A stretch of DNA of 64,000 nt from Platycnemis pennipes (taxonomy: Eukaryota; Arthropoda; Insecta; Odonata; Platycnemididae): positions 81,943,656-82,007,655 of the forward strand of contig OW121847.1 in the NCBI GenBank assembly GCA_933228895.1, given 5' to 3'. Within the stretch, counting starts at the first letter, position 1, and every line of letters starts with the position of its first letter. Below the pieces are notes generated by a model. That model was not told where the DNA came from. It did not search any database and was given only the letters and a program-made list of their open reading frames with translations. Shown here in pieces: positions 11,721 to 24,840 of this stretch. Made by a program: the position numbers and the translations under genes.

Positions 11721-14700
11721 AAAAAAAAAAAAATAAATAAAGGAAAGGTCTTGGCTGCGAAGTAATATTATTTGTTCGAGTGCAACTTAAATTGATTGAC
11801 AGCAGTAAATAAACACTCTGGAGCAGCGGCCTTCACGTATGACACTCGGAAATAAGGTGTAATTAAAGAATGAAAATAGTCTAAAACTAAAAAAATTGCC
11901 CAATATTGGTACCCACAAAATTGATGTAGTTCTATCAATTGACCTTTCTCTAAGGACAAAACAATACATAATTATAATATCGGTAGCAAATGACCACGGA
12001 AATAAAAAATATTTAACTGTACTTTAATCTTTAACTGGAGATCACTAATAGTATAGGCTGGTCTCAATAAATCCTTGTTTTCTGGTGACCTTTATTGGGT
12101 CTCGTCTCGTCAATCCTTAACGCTGGTGTTTATAAATTAAATTTAAGCAAAAATTGAGCAAAAGTCTAGCCAGGTCGGGTTCGCAGGCAGCTGAGTCTCA
12201 TCTCCGCTTCCTTTACTTCCCTTTACATAATGACAAAAACCCACTACCTCAAAGAAACAAAGGCGTTTCAACTTGGTGCTAAAAGGCTTTGAAATTGATA
12301 CCTTACACACGACAGGAAAATTGAGGCATTCATTCTTGGAGGTTATTTGCCTTTGCTGCCGTAGACAATTATTTATCACTATTGCATCCACGAATAAGAT
12401 TTTCACCAAAAACGTCGCCCTAAAAGTACCTTTCACGACTACAAAGGTTGAAAATAAGAAGAAAATGCATTCATTATTACGCTGCGACATGAATTGAGCT
12501 GTCACTAATGAGACAGAATGGTCATATTTTTCCATTTGTAGAATCAAGAACTAATTTTCCGCCAAGGATCTTTCTGGAATAGGTCAATATATCTAACGTA
12601 GAGAAAAACAAAAAAGAACAGTTTTGAAAATGAAAGATGCCCGCAAATTACGAACTCACTAGAATCGGAGAGCACTAGCAAATCTCAAAAAACTCTGACA
12701 ATAGGGTGGTGGAAAAGTCTTCGACAGAATGGAAAGGATTCTTCGCCTATACGAGCGATGAGAGGTGGGATTAAACTTGGAGAGGATTGATAGAAACGTA
12801 GAAATGGCGAGGTGTGGATAGTGCGAGGTGGTGCGACGAGAAGATTTTATTCGGCAACAGATGGGACCTTGATGATCGTCTAGACACAGTAATCACACCC
12901 AATAGGACGAAGGAAAAGGGAGGGACTTCCGTGGCGCAGTCATGGAGGATGTTCGAGAGTATTATCTGTACCTCTTCCGTCGCTTCTTGCTGTCAAGAGA
13001 AATGAGTTTTAACCCGTGATTGGCAGCGTAAAAACAAGCGAAAAAAGGAGTTTGGAGAGAAAAATTTGAGTTTTTACGAGTGAAATGCATTGTAGAATAT
13101 TAATTTAACTGTCATCGACGATAGTCAGAATATCATGACTTTCTTATTCAATGCGTACATGATTCTTTTATATCCTTTAGGAGAAATGCGCTTGTGTTTA
13201 GATTACGGATATTCCCTTACTGCAAAAGACAACCTAATACGCTGCGTTTGCACGAAAGGGAAATCATTTCTAAAATGTGAATGAACAGAAGAAGCTTGTT
13301 TTCTTCTAAACGATGCAAATTGATCAAATTTATCATTTTGAAGTTAGTCACATCATCAAAATAGAGTTCATGTTGGATCATCGTACAATACAGAAGGGTA
13401 CAATGGTCAATAGTCGTCCGCTCCTCAAAATGAGAATTCCCGGGGTGCTAAAATTGGTTGAATATTGGGTTTTGTATTCGGTTGTAAAGTACCACAGTCT
13501 CCCTGTGTCATGGGGAATAGGGTTCTCACGACGCTCCAAAGCGGGGACTCATCTTAAGTGTCATGTTCCACACCTCGTTTAGGATGCTGGCATGCATCTT
13601 TAACAGGGGGGCCACGAAATCAAGTCAAGAAATGAACACAAGTAAGCTGGGCCTACCGTATGCTTTCGATGTCCATGTGTCGTTTTGTTAGCTTTTAATC
13701 GATGATGTTTTGCATCAGTGAAATGCTTGCACTCTAAACAGGGTCCAAAGGCTGAGACCATCAATTAAGCGATCTTTGAATAGAATAAATACTGGCAAAT
13801 AACTCCGTGAGTGATTGATATTAATTTTTCTTTCAACATATCATCAGAGTTTTGTGACTTTTTTTTTAGCTGCATTAGGCTTATGTAGCAAATTTATTGT
13901 CTTCCTATATTTCTTATGACCCACTCTCATATTTTAAATTTCATAAGTGAAAAGACTATCACAGCAAAGCCACGATCAAATGTCAGGAATAGCTGAAAAA
14001 CCTCGTTTGTAAAAATCTATCCCTATTCTCTATTTTCCAGCGTAAATGCCAACGTAATCATCTTTACTTTTCTGCAAAAATAAGGCATTTAGGTTAAAAT
14101 AAAATTTGTATTCATTGTGAAGAGTAAAATAACGTAAAAGGAAATTTAAAATGTTTCTCAAGAGTCGAAGGATGCTTTCAGTACGAACCGAATCAAAACA
14201 TACTGCATTCGCTGGGCAGAACTTAAAGGATTTTTTCTTGACGCCAAAGAGACGCCTGTTTTAGTTTTTAGGGCGGAATGAATTTTATTTCAAAAGAAAT
14301 TTACAACGAGATATGAATCTTTATGTCTACTCTACACTGCCGTTGTATCTTCTTACATAAACGCACTCAGAATTTTAATAAACTTTTACCAAGTTTCTTG
14401 GAAAATGTTACAAACCATATTGGATTATCTGCTAGACTAAGGCCACAAAACAGAGTGACTATTTATACAGCTAGAGACCATAAACAAGAAATCAATCAAG
14501 AATCCCTTTTTATTTTCCTACGACGGAAAATATTTTCAATCCAGAGGCCCTTTTGTATAGGTTAGGGGTCGCCAGTCTTGGAGCACTAGATTCTCAGATT
14601 GGATACGACATCTTTATGGACTTGTTTCGTTTCACAACTTCGCAACCTCATCTACATTTATCCACCTCCACCTTATTTTTTCGAAGCGGAAAACAGATGT

Positions 14701-16374
14701 TAATTTCCGTGGGCTGCCTTTTGCGACTTGATTTTTTTCAGTCACGTATGAGAGATTTATGTGACCCTGAACCACGCAAGGTTTAATTACAGCAATCAAA
14801 TTTCGCATTTAATTAAATGGAGTCCTAGAATGATGATTTCGAGAGTCTTCTCCCAACTTCGACAGATATATTAAAATGTCATATTTTTTACAAACCGCCT
14901 AAAAATCATATTTTTTACAAACATCCACATGTCATATTTATTACAAACAAACGAAAAAGGATTCAAGTAAATAAATGAAAGCAAATTTCTGGGGATACCT
15001 ATATTGAAAAAATATACAAGACCAAAATACCTGACCCTGAATATAATCAAATGAAAATTACTTTTGTAATAATGTTCATGGATAAGAATGGATAAGTTTT
15101 CTGGATGAACGCCTCGAGCGCAATAGTTCAAAAGGTTTCAACTTGCTTCTAAGTGATAGTTCAACTATGCGCAGCGCTATCGTAGAAAAATCGATGGTGG
15201 ATAATCGCTAATGAGCGCGAAATTATTGGCCAAGTTTTGCAGTCATGTTGGTGATTTCTATTATATTCCTTTCCATCTATGGCCTATTTCCACCTTGTCA
15301 CCAACGACGCTGAGATCTGCACTAAACCTCAAGTAATTTGCAGGGGTTGATATAAATCTCATTTTTTCATGCCATGCAATTGGCATTGAATGGGTAAAAA
15401 CCATACTGATATAATCCTCTTTTGCCTTTTAAATGTAAAGCCAAAAGTAGAAAGCCACTCAATAGGACTAAAAAATCAGCTTGAAATTAACTGCCTCGTT
15501 TTATAACCGTCATCGTCTTCTCTGCAATATTAACTGTAAAGCATTTATAACTGACTTGATTTTTGACCTTTAAACTATATAATTAAATGCATAGAAATAA
15601 AATAATCGTAAGGTTAATGAAAAGCTTTCGAGAATTTCGAGCACCGAAAGTTGACTTGCATCTTGTTCGCTGGGTAGGACTCATTTATATTCAATTTTCT
15701 GTACCCTAGACTGCTTTAAAATAAGAAGAAAAAGGTAAGACATTATTACAGATCGCGAAAACCTTCTCTTCGTAATTGAGTACAGGGTAAGTGGAAATGC
15801 CCTATCTCTTCACTTCCACATCGCTTCCCTCAGAGCACGTGATATCATCGCCGCCTGTACAGTCCATGGTTCAAACCCGAGTGACGGAGTGCTCCACGAA
15901 AATTCCTAACTCGCTCAGCCTATTGAATGACATCACAAGGATTTTACATATTTTCAAGATTCCGTCACAGAGTACTCGCTTGATGAACCACAGAGCTGTA
16001 GATAAACTTTAAATAGCATTTAAAGTTTTCCTTCATCCTGTGGCCAAAAAACTCTGCGAAGAGAATTATGCCCCATTCAAAGTTTCTAGATAATAAATAG
16101 AAGGGGCTAAATTTTGAAATTTTCCTAGAAATTTCCAAGATAATTTCCCAGTAAAAATAGGGATATTATGGGTATTATTATTTAGCGAGAGCCTCGATTC
16201 ACTATGGATGTATTCCATGTATTTAAATCATTTATTCACTGATGATACGTCGTTAGACTCATAACTGTCTGTAAAAAAATACTAGCTTTGATGAAATAGG
16301 TTAGATAGATTTTGAGAAATATCGTCCTTGAACATATTGCTCTGGTTTTCGTGTATCGGAAAAAGCGCATTTTC
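11721..16374. other. AT-rich intron, no gene recognised
   Basis: Frames at 12143-12547 (minus, 134 codons) and 13313-13582 (plus, 89 codons) carry no recognisable domain and lack convincing splice borders. No transposon was identified in this block. Confidence 0.4.
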
Positions 16375-16690
16375 CAAATATCATCAGCAAAAACCTTCAG
16401 TTGTGGGTTCGAATCCCACCTAGGTCATGCAAATTATATTTTTCTTAGGTTAGATCGTGCAAAATAACGGTGGCAAATTTATTTCACAACGTTATTGCCG
16501 TTAGAGGATCGAAAACCCAAGACTGCAAGAACTCGAATCGTTGTAGTGGCAGATTTTTTTCAAGTGGATAGCTTGATGCTATGACGCTTGTGAAATGCTA
16601 TCCTTGTGAAAGCACTTCAAGGTCAGTACTCCGCACGTCAGGTGGGACATCGAAACCCAAATTTAACAATTTAACAATACCGAGACAATT
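16375..16690 (+). repeat. tRNA-headed SINE copy 1 of a close pair
   Basis: A tRNA T-arm/B-box (gtgggttcgaatcccacc, about 16404) heads a body that includes gcaaaataac.gtggcaa, attgccgtt.gaggat and aaacccaagac. It ends with ggtcagtactccgcacgtca. The same order of blocks recurs at 16985-17290 with scattered differences. The motif CAGTACTCCG followed by CGTC is also found in the SINEs at 31655, 38495 and 54283, showing a shared 3' module. Ends are approximate. Confidence 0.7.
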
Positions 16691-16984
16691 TAACTCTACC
16701 AAGTCTACCAACAATATAACTCTACTAGATGCCAATAAACCATGAAATTCAAGCTTATGGAATGGATAGGTTATACAAAATTATCGTGAAGGGTTAATAC
16801 TAGCATTTTTTTCGGTACAATTTGCATTGAGGCGAGAGCATTCGCGCAGTTGGTGCATTACTGAAACTCAGCATTCTACGGACTCTTGAATATATCACAG
16901 ACGTTTAGTGATTTTTGCTGTTGCTTTAGCACAAGGCCAAACCGACTAAATGAAGGAATCAAATGAAGAAATCCAATCTACCCA

Positions 16985-17455
16985 AGGTTGGTAAGAAGAC
17001 TAAGTAATGAAGGTTGTGGGCTCGAACCCAACCTAGGTAATGAAAATTATTTATCTATAATTATTTTATATTTATCTAAGATTTAAGAATTCAGGTTAGA
17101 CGGGGCAAAATAACCGTGGCAATATTATTTCACACCATTATTGCCGTTGAAGGATCTAAAACCCAAGACGGCAACAATTCGAATTGCTAGAGTCGCAGAT
17201 TTTTTCAGGTGGATTCCGACAATAGTTTGATGCTATGACGGAAAGCTCTTCAAGGTCAGTACTCCGTACGTCAGGTAGGACGTCACAACCTCAGAACCTA
17301 TGGTGCCGTTAATGGTATGCTAATGCGTACGCCATGTTTCACACGACCCTTCCACCATTCTGCATAAATACTACCAACACCCCACAGCACAATATATTTT
17401 CGATGGGACAAACCTCAACTGATGGATGACCTCAGCTGCCAATCTCCTCACCTCA
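16985..17455 (+). repeat. tRNA-headed SINE copy 2, with full 3' body
   Basis: The head is gtgggctcgaacccaacc (about 17017), followed by the same body as the copy at 16375, then aaggtcagtactccgtacg. Unlike the first copy it continues to gacctcagctgccaatctcctc near 17430. That matches the 3' end gacctcagctgtcggtcgcctc of the SINE at 54283 (read on its own strand). It therefore joins the two SINE types into one superfamily. Confidence 0.7.
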
Positions 17456-19635
17456 TCAGTTAGCACTATCTAATGGCCCGGGACAAACGCACTAAGAATC
17501 CATGAATTATGAATGAATGGACGGGGGCGTTTCAAAGTCAGGACAAAACCAAGGAATATGTATGAATCCTCGTTATTTCGTGTCACAGAATCGACAATTT
17601 TGCGGACGCAAACGGAAAGGCCTTGTCTCAACTGGAAGGGTATGCCAAGCGGGGAAACGAGAGAAATGTGGGGGATGCTCTTGATGATCACTAGCCGTAA
17701 GGGAGGGATTGAGGCAACTCTAATTCCACATCCCTTTCCCCAGTCAAAGCAATTAAAAAAGGAACGCAAGCATTGTGACAGGAGCGAGAATTTCCCGCAG
17801 TGGACGGGACGACAATGGGTTGGAGGCGACGGAGAGAAGAATGATCCCCGCGGCTATCTCATGGTTTTCGGTCAGTCGACTCCAATCGGATCAGGGGTTG
17901 TCTCGAAAACAAGGGTTTTCAATTTGACGAGGACGCGGACGGATGTTTTGAGGGACGGTACATTACGCGTCACGGATAAAGCCTCCGCAGGCATGTAGGG
18001 CTCAACGCAAATTATGTGCGGGCTTCACCCGTGGGAAACTTGCGGCTTCTCGCCGAGTGCTGTTTAACTCGTCTAATGAAGTCTATCTGGTGAACTCACG
18101 GTGTGTGCTCGACCGTGAAAAGGCAACTTTCAAACTACAGATACAGAGTGAATACTATTGCCAGGTCCGGCTTTCTTTGTTTCGAAACGATTCACCGGTC
18201 TTGGAACAAGCTCGAACACTGTTCAGTCCGTAATTATCATCCGAGTTAGTATTCTGATATGTATGGGCATACTAACAATTACACGCAGTAAAATAAAACT
18301 GTGCTAGCATCAGGAAGGAATAATTTCAAGTACAGAAATTTTAATCTAAACCTGAATATATTTAATTTATACGGAGTGTGAGGTTCCACACGCGATTTCC
18401 TTGTCAATGACTTTCTATGTGGAGAAAATACATAATAAATTGTCTTTAAGCAAGCGACTCGCAGACACTGATTTGATGACACTATTTTGATCCAAAATAT
18501 AGATATATCGGAAGCAGAAAAATCTTGCCGTCAAAATTATCTTCATAATCGCTGAAACAGTTTTCTGACATGGTCGTATCCTTGTACAACGGAGGTGGAT
18601 ATGGAATATGCATTTTCCTCGGGTCTCCTCACGTAACCAGTGTCATGCCCCTCGAGGCAAGTTACCGATTTAGCGCAACGTTAAAGGCCAGTCAATATTC
18701 ATAACGGTGGAAGCATGGAATTGAAAAGAGGAAACCCAGATGAAACACAGTCATCATACCTATTTTGTATCATTAATTTGCGTCTCGATCAGATAAAAGA
18801 GTCCAATTATTATCTTATAAGTTTCCAGATACTAAATTACTTCGAGTTGAGGGCGGAGAATTACAGGACCGCCGTATAAAAAAAATGTGGATGAGGCGCG
18901 AAACAAGTAGATTTAATGTAATGGGCAATATATTGGTTATTGTTCACAAAATCATATTATAAATAGAGGATCAATATGTAGGATGAATAATAAAAGAAAA
19001 TTTAGCTTCCAGCATATCTCTGGTTCTCCTGGGCTTGCACGTGGGTGAAAAACAACTCGCTCCATTAAACCCAGTGTTCTGGAACGCTGGGGAAGTTTTT
19101 GGCCCGACCACATCACCTCGTCCACGAGTAGCCCAATTACAGGGGCAACAAAAGGCTGGTAAACAGGGACCCACCGTTTCGATTACAAACTTGCTCTCTC
19201 CCAGTGGGAATAAGACCTTAACCTAGAAACTCATTCAGCGACTGAGTTATCCAAGATCTCAATTAGGTCCAAAATGAGCAAAACATGCACGTTGAAACCT
19301 GTACAGAAAGCGTAATTTAATCTTTACCCCTAGCATTGTTACATTATCGATCTTCCGGTGCTTGGAGCATATAAAATTTTCTGCAATGACGGAGGGAGAA
19401 TTCGGATAAAAATTGGCCTTTACATGTCACAGTTTATATTTTACTCCTGCAAATAGTTAATTCAGCGATATGGAACTACTTCAGTACGCAAAATATAAAT
19501 TTGCATGCAGGGGAGGTTTATGAGTACCTACCATAATTGCCGGTGGAATCATTATAATTATGATAAATGTTACTGAAGAGCAATAATAATTTTCAATATC
19601 ACTCTGAATGTAACGAGATAGAATTATTAAATGCG
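17456..19635. other. intron; moderately GC-rich at 17500-18060
   Basis: A 161-codon plus frame (17513-17998) opens just after the SINE, overlapped by a 99-codon minus frame. Its translation (for example WTGRQWVGGDGEKNDPRG) shows no known domain and no splice context, so I do not call it a gene. The rest, 18060-19635, is AT-rich with nothing recognised. Confidence 0.35.
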
Positions 19636-19639
19636 ATCG

Positions 19640-19790
19640 CTGAGGGCAGGCAGGTAACGCATCTGGCCTGGTAACACAGTCGGGGGTTCGAGTAACTCCT
19701 AGGGTATGGCGTGCGGGTAAGGTTAAGAGTGCGTTTTTCTTTGGATTAAAACATAAGATTAGATATGGTGCTATATAACCTTACTCTTTG
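19640..19790 (+). repeat. tRNA-like SINE head, degenerate
   Basis: The stretch aggtaacgcatctggcctgg resembles the D-arm/anticodon side of a tRNA and is followed by a damaged B box (gggggttcgagtaactcc, 19682-19699). The acceptor stem is not intact, so this is a tRNA-derived SINE or tRNA fossil rather than a tRNA gene. Its body does not clearly match the other SINEs here. Confidence 0.5.
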
Positions 19791-19799
19791 CAGCACCTA

Positions 19800-21657
19800 A
19801 CATCGAAATCAAATACTACTACTTGATAAAATTCAACGTTACTAGGTTTGCGCAACAATTAGCTGAAGCAATTTTACCGACAAAAATATTGTAAAAATCT
19901 TTCAGCTTTGTCTATTCTCAGCGGGAATTGGAAGAGCCATTAATAATAAAAATTGTGGTAAAAATAACACGCAAAATAAATCGAATACTCCAAGAGTTTT
20001 GAAAAGAAAATTGAGAACCATATACGATGAGGTGTCTCATTTACTCCATTCCGTCGCGATAATGCACGTTACTACTTTGTAGAACTATGCAAGGCGTTTA
20101 CCACTACTGTGTTGGTGTAAAAAAAAGCACCAGAATACGAGGACCTTTCATTTTGGACTTCGCAAGATCGCACGACTGCAACGGGCGGAAAGGGGATGAA
20201 AGGAAAAAAGGATGAGTTAAGTATGAGAGAAGGAGAGATAGTCCTCTCCTCAAAAATTCTAGTAGATCCCCCTGCTTTTTCAAGGGATGGGAGTGTAACC
20301 CCAGAAGGAAGATGAGGGCCGATGGTTGGCAGCGTTCATTTATGCATTCGCCGAGACATGAGACATCACCTTTTAACGATGACCCTGAAGAGGGGGAGCG
20401 GATTGAGTTGAGAGGGAATTTGAAAGAACTTGGGTCTGCTTTCCACCCCAGAAAAATCCTCTCGAGTCCCAAGCCTACAACACATTCGTGTCCTCTCAGG
20501 CGAAATGGACATCAACTCCCTTCCTCCGCCGCCCACTTTTGCGAGGTCTAAGGAGTAAAGTCGAGGCTCAGGTCTAATGCGATTGCTAGGGCTACGAAGG
20601 TGACGGACGGTTTCTCAGGAGCTTTCGTGAAGGAGATAGGAAGTATGTTACGAGCCCTTAGAAGAGGAATGAGTATCTTCAGTTTACTTGTTTAGTAGTT
20701 TGGGAGGAGAGGACTTTTAGTTTTACATCGTATGCACAACACGCTCAAGGTAAGAAATCCTTCGACTGTCCCTAGAGGCACTAGGTAACGTTGCTGTCCA
20801 AAAGCATACCAATACGGATGGATTACTATGATGCTGGTTCTTATAGAGAGGTGATTGAATTCGCTCGTATGTCGGGCGTAGCGAGCTGTCCTTGAATGCG
20901 AGTGGTTCTGGGAGTGGATCTGCCATTCAGAACGCGAAATGCGTCGAGAACGAGAAGTTTCTTGAGATTGGATCGCAGTGAGACTCGCTCCAGAGAGGAA
21001 AAAACTTTTTTTCCTATTCAATAGAAATCACAGCGAAGTACTAGCGTACTCAGTAGCTCCCGTGACGCGTTTTTCGCAGGTTCCTTTAGCATTGCCGAAT
21101 AAGAGACTAGGGGCAGCTGAACGCTATTATTTATCTAGTAAGAATGCGTAAGTATTTCTCGTAAGTTCCTTGATCTAAGGTCTAATGTGCAATTCCTCGA
21201 ATTTTTTTCTCCGGCATTGGAAATATTTTGTTAATGTGTCATTAAAACATGTAGAATAATAATAATAAACTCAGGGTTGTAACTATAATAAGAGATATGT
21301 CGAATTTCCTACATGTACGGAGATCAGGTTGTTATTGGGTAATGAGATACTTGGAATGAGAATAGAATTCGCAGCATATTGTTACGCAGTATTTCTAAAA
21401 ACTTTGGAATTTAAGTTTATCTAAAATTTGAACTATGTGCTCATTCGCCGAACGAATATTAATGTCAAATATGCATAAGCATGTAAGAGGAAACTATACC
21501 TGTCTGGACACATCAATATGTATTGATTTTCTGTTACGACGCAGAGGCGTTTTCACTGGTTAGCAAACAATTATTTTCCTATTTTTATTCCAAATTTCAA
21601 ATTAGGAGCGTATTAAACAAATTTTTGGGCACGCTTTGGTATAAATTAATGTCTTGA
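19800..21657. other. intron, no gene recognised
   Basis: A 122-codon minus frame (20104-20472) and a 109-codon minus frame (20692-21021) lie in slightly GC-richer DNA (20150-20640 and 20880-21000). They have no domain, no signal and competing plus-strand frames. Confidence 0.35.
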
Positions 21658-21860
21658 AAATAGCAGCCATTTGCCGAAATTATGACTAAATAATTGTAGA
21701 CAAGATACTAAATTATTCTGCTAACTTATATGAAAATTACTATACCTACCTAATAATTAAATAGCAGCCATTTGCCGAAATTATGACTAAATAATTGTAG
21801 ACAAGATACTAAATTATTCTGCTAACTTATATGAAAATTACTATACCTACCTAATAATTA
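21658..21860. repeat. exact tandem duplication, 2 x 101 bp
   Basis: The block beginning aaatagcagccatttgccg at 21658 recurs 101 bp later at 21759. I compared the two copies base by base and found no difference through the shared end cctacctaataatta (21860). Such AT-rich DNA would diverge quickly, so the duplication is very recent or is an assembly artefact. Confidence 0.95.
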
Positions 21861-23445
21861 TATGCACAAAATATTTCTTGTACGCCAATAAAAGATGAAC
21901 TTACATATGTTTGCTTGACACACTTTCATCATATCAATTGTTTTTAATTTCATAAATTTAAGCAAAATATCTAATCGATCTGAATTACATTTTTTTGCCA
22001 TACAAAATAATTAACTTTCCCTCTATTTACAGAGATCGGTTTGCAGCATTAATGCAGGGAAAAGGCCTGCGTTTTTATCAATCAACTTTTGGAAAAAAAA
22101 GATTTTTTTGAGGTAAATTCGTTCCGCCTTTAATAGCTGTAATTTTTTTATTCGCGCTGGAAAATTACATCTTTGCTTTCATTAATTTACAGTCAGATTA
22201 AAATTATATGATAGTTGGGGGAATATTGAACGATCCTTAAAAAGAAGTACATAGAATAATGTAGGTATAACCTAACATCTATCCTTAAACATATTTTCCA
22301 AAGGAAATCAAATCGAAGTTGTCGTGATTGGGTAGTTATTGAATGTGGGGGCGCTAAAATCAGTGTTTGACTCAGCAGCCTTATCTCAGCCTCCCACTCA
22401 ACTGCAAAACTTGAGAATAAATTGCTAGCAAGTAAACGGCTCACTCCTTCCACCATTCCCTTCGATTCTTCCATGAACTTCGGCATTTGGGCATGACCCA
22501 ATTATCCCCGTCGATGGATATGTTTTATTCAACCTGACCTCCTTGTTTGAGGAAGGGAATGGTTTGGAAATTACGAGGACTTGATTAGCTTCGACCAGGG
22601 CGCAGTCTGCAGCATTCAACTACCGTTGTTTATGCTCATTAGATTTCAAACTACTGCAGATACGGTTGCGAGAGACAGGCATCCTTCACAAAGCTGCCTC
22701 TCAGTTACGGCTCTATCGGTGTTTACCTTTTATTTGTTGAATGTCGCAGAGGATTTAGGTTTAGACATATGACGTGGGTAAATTCAAATAAAGAAATTGG
22801 TTGCTTGAGCTCAAAATGATCTCGAGCTGTTAAAATAATAAAATCCACTGTTTTTTTTTACATTGATTACAACTTTTACCTGAAGCGTTTACGAAACGAA
22901 ACTTAAATAAAGAACAAACTATAGACATCCAATGTAATACTTAAAAGATATTTAAATCTGCCATCAGCTTTAAAATTTCATAGTGCCGGATGTGCCAAAG
23001 CTTTTTATCTTAAAAATATTTTCAAGGCCCACAGCCCCGAAGAACAGCAATGAAATGCATTTCAACTTTCGTGGATAATAATGTCTCCTGAATCTATGAC
23101 TTTCTTCTCAAATTGGTTGTAATCATGCTTGTGAGCACATTGGCCTGCCAAACCTTATATTCGAAGTTCCATTGCAGATATCATTTTTTTCGGATACCAC
23201 CCTCGTAGAGAAGTACAGAATCGAATAGCACACCATCATAAAGGATCCACAATGAAATCCTAAACAATTTCCAAAATTAACAGTATCGCGCCTCACCTTC
23301 TGTAATTAACCCATTATATTTCGGAAAATATTTAGTATTGGTGAATTAGAATTTAAGGTGCTCCAGCACCTTAGATATTACCGCACCGTCTCTTTCAAGT
23401 TTACACTTATAAGTGATTCACGTGAACCAGGAATATCATCCGAAG
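21861..23445. other. AT-rich intron, nothing recognised
   Basis: Short overlapping frames only (102 codons minus at 22193-22501, 63 codons plus at 22581-22772). No domain or transposon was identified. Confidence 0.4.
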
Positions 23446-23449
23446 AGAA

Positions 23450-23535
23450 GCAACATCTAGGCGGGATCTAAACCCACAACCTTTGGATTATCAGGCCGTT
23501 GCGTTAGAGATATACCACGTTGGTCGACTCAGCAA
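23450..23535 (-). repeat. tRNA-derived SINE head fragment
   Basis: On the minus strand the order gtggtatatctctaacgcaac, then gataatccaaaggttgtggg, then ttagatcccgcctag reads as a degenerate tRNA: A-box-like start, variable region and a T-arm with B box GGTTGTGGGTTTAGATCCC. The arm bases match the head (ttgtgggttcgaatcccacctagg) of the SINE at 16375, suggesting the same family. No body was traced. Confidence 0.5.
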
Positions 23536-23689
23536 TATGCATATAATACACATTCCACGTGAAATATCAATAAATAACGATAAATATGAAGAGCGCATTT
23601 CTTAAAATAGGAATTTTACAGATTCGGTGTTTCTGTAATGTAATGAACCATTCCATTCCATCTCAATGCAAAATGTCAATACACGAGGC

Positions 23690-24195
23690 CGGTCATAACT
23701 CTGACGAACGTCACAGCCAGGTGTGGAGGATGAATGACATGTGGCGAGGATGAGGCGCGAACGTATCTCTCCAAGTCGGCAGCAGCTTCGACCGGAACGA
23801 AGCGAACGAATGCAAATTGTCCGATGTCGCACCGCTTGGAGCTCATCTTGCTTTTCCACCTTCGCACTGCGTCGGTGAGGTCAAGTTCACGCGGGAGTGT
23901 GCGGGTCGAGTGGGAGGATGGGATGTCGCACATAATCAGCTTCCGTAAGGCGAGGGAAAGAGAAAAATGTTGTCGAGCGTCCGTTCTCAGGATGAAAGGG
24001 GCCGAGGAGGAGGGGAGGCGGAGCTCGTCGGGTACACGGCCGGCCCCGTTTCGAAACATGTGCGTCGCTTTGCTCAATCATCATTTGACCCGATGTCGTC
24101 ATCATCCTCCCTGGGGGTGCCTCCATTGGGTGCGAGGGAAACAAGCGATCGGAAAGGGCAGGGGATGGAGGGGAAGGAAGGGTGGTGAATGGGGT
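23690..24195. other. CpG-rich island next to a mariner remnant
   Basis: Many CpG dinucleotides occur (tgtcgagcgtccg, gtcgggtacacggccgg). At least five overlapping frames of 73-154 codons are open on both strands, none with a recognisable domain. It ends where the mariner 3' end begins. Confidence 0.35.
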
Positions 24196-24204
24196 TGAAG
24201 TACG

Positions 24205-24840
24205 TGGCGTGATAAAAAAATAACGGGAATTTTCGTTTTTCTTCAACAACATTTATTTATTAATCAGCATCAATTTTGTCCCCTTCAGAATAATCCCCCT
24301 CAGATGTAATATACTTGTGCCAGCTTTTTTTTTCCAATCTTCGAAGCACTTCAGGAACTCACTTTTCGGTATAAAGTTCAGCTCCTTTAGCGATTCTGTT
24401 TTTATCTCATGAATGGTGGCGAAACGTCGTCCTTTCATGTTTATCTTCAGCCTCGGGAAATAGAAAGAAGTCACAGGGGACCATTTCCGGCGAATACGGT
24501 GGCTGAGGCAAAATAACAGTTTGTTTTTTTCCAAAAAATCACGAACAAGGAGTGAGGCGTGAGCAGGAGCGTTATCGTGGTGCAATTTCCTCGAGTTTCC
24601 ACAAGCCACAATTCTGAGCTTTTTCTTCGGATTGCTTCACGCAAACGGCGCATCTTCCACGTAGTATTCCTTATTGACCATACGGCTATATAGCAGGTTC
24701 TCATGATGCACTACGCCATTGAAATCGAAAAACACAGTGAGAAGTTATTCCTGTTTTTATCACTCCACGCAGGCGAAACGACGCTGCCAATAATGCAATG
24801 GGTCCGTTGGAGGAGGGGAATTGTCGACTAACAAGTTCAC
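24205..24840 (-). pseudogene. decayed mariner (Tc1/mariner) transposase, C-terminal part
   Basis: On the minus strand the frames, read together, give the mariner catalytic blocks in order. FFDFNGVVHHENLL holds the first Asp (about 24710-24742). HHDNAPAHASLLVRDFLEK holds the second Asp (24557-24583). PPYSPEMVPCDFFLFPRLK holds the third Asp (about 24455-24510), in a shifted frame. MKGRRFATIHEIK and FLKCFEDWKKK then lead to the C-terminus near 24260. The second-to-third Asp spacing is about 34 residues, the D34D signature of true mariners. At least two frameshifts break the gene, and the N-terminal DNA-binding half is not visible upstream of 24840, so it is a dead copy. The AT-rich sequence at 24205-24240 (ataacgggaatttt) probably contains the 3' inverted repeat. 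I found no partner at the other end. Confidence 0.85.

Noticed and set aside
16395..16425. possible tRNA gene (gtgggttcgaatcccacc)
   Set aside because: Only the T-arm is intact. No acceptor stem or proper D-arm could be drawn, and the body repeats at 16985, so it is a SINE.
17513..17998. 161-codon plus-strand frame as a gene
   Set aside because: No domain, no splice or promoter context, and an overlapping minus-strand frame of 99 codons in the same GC-rich patch.
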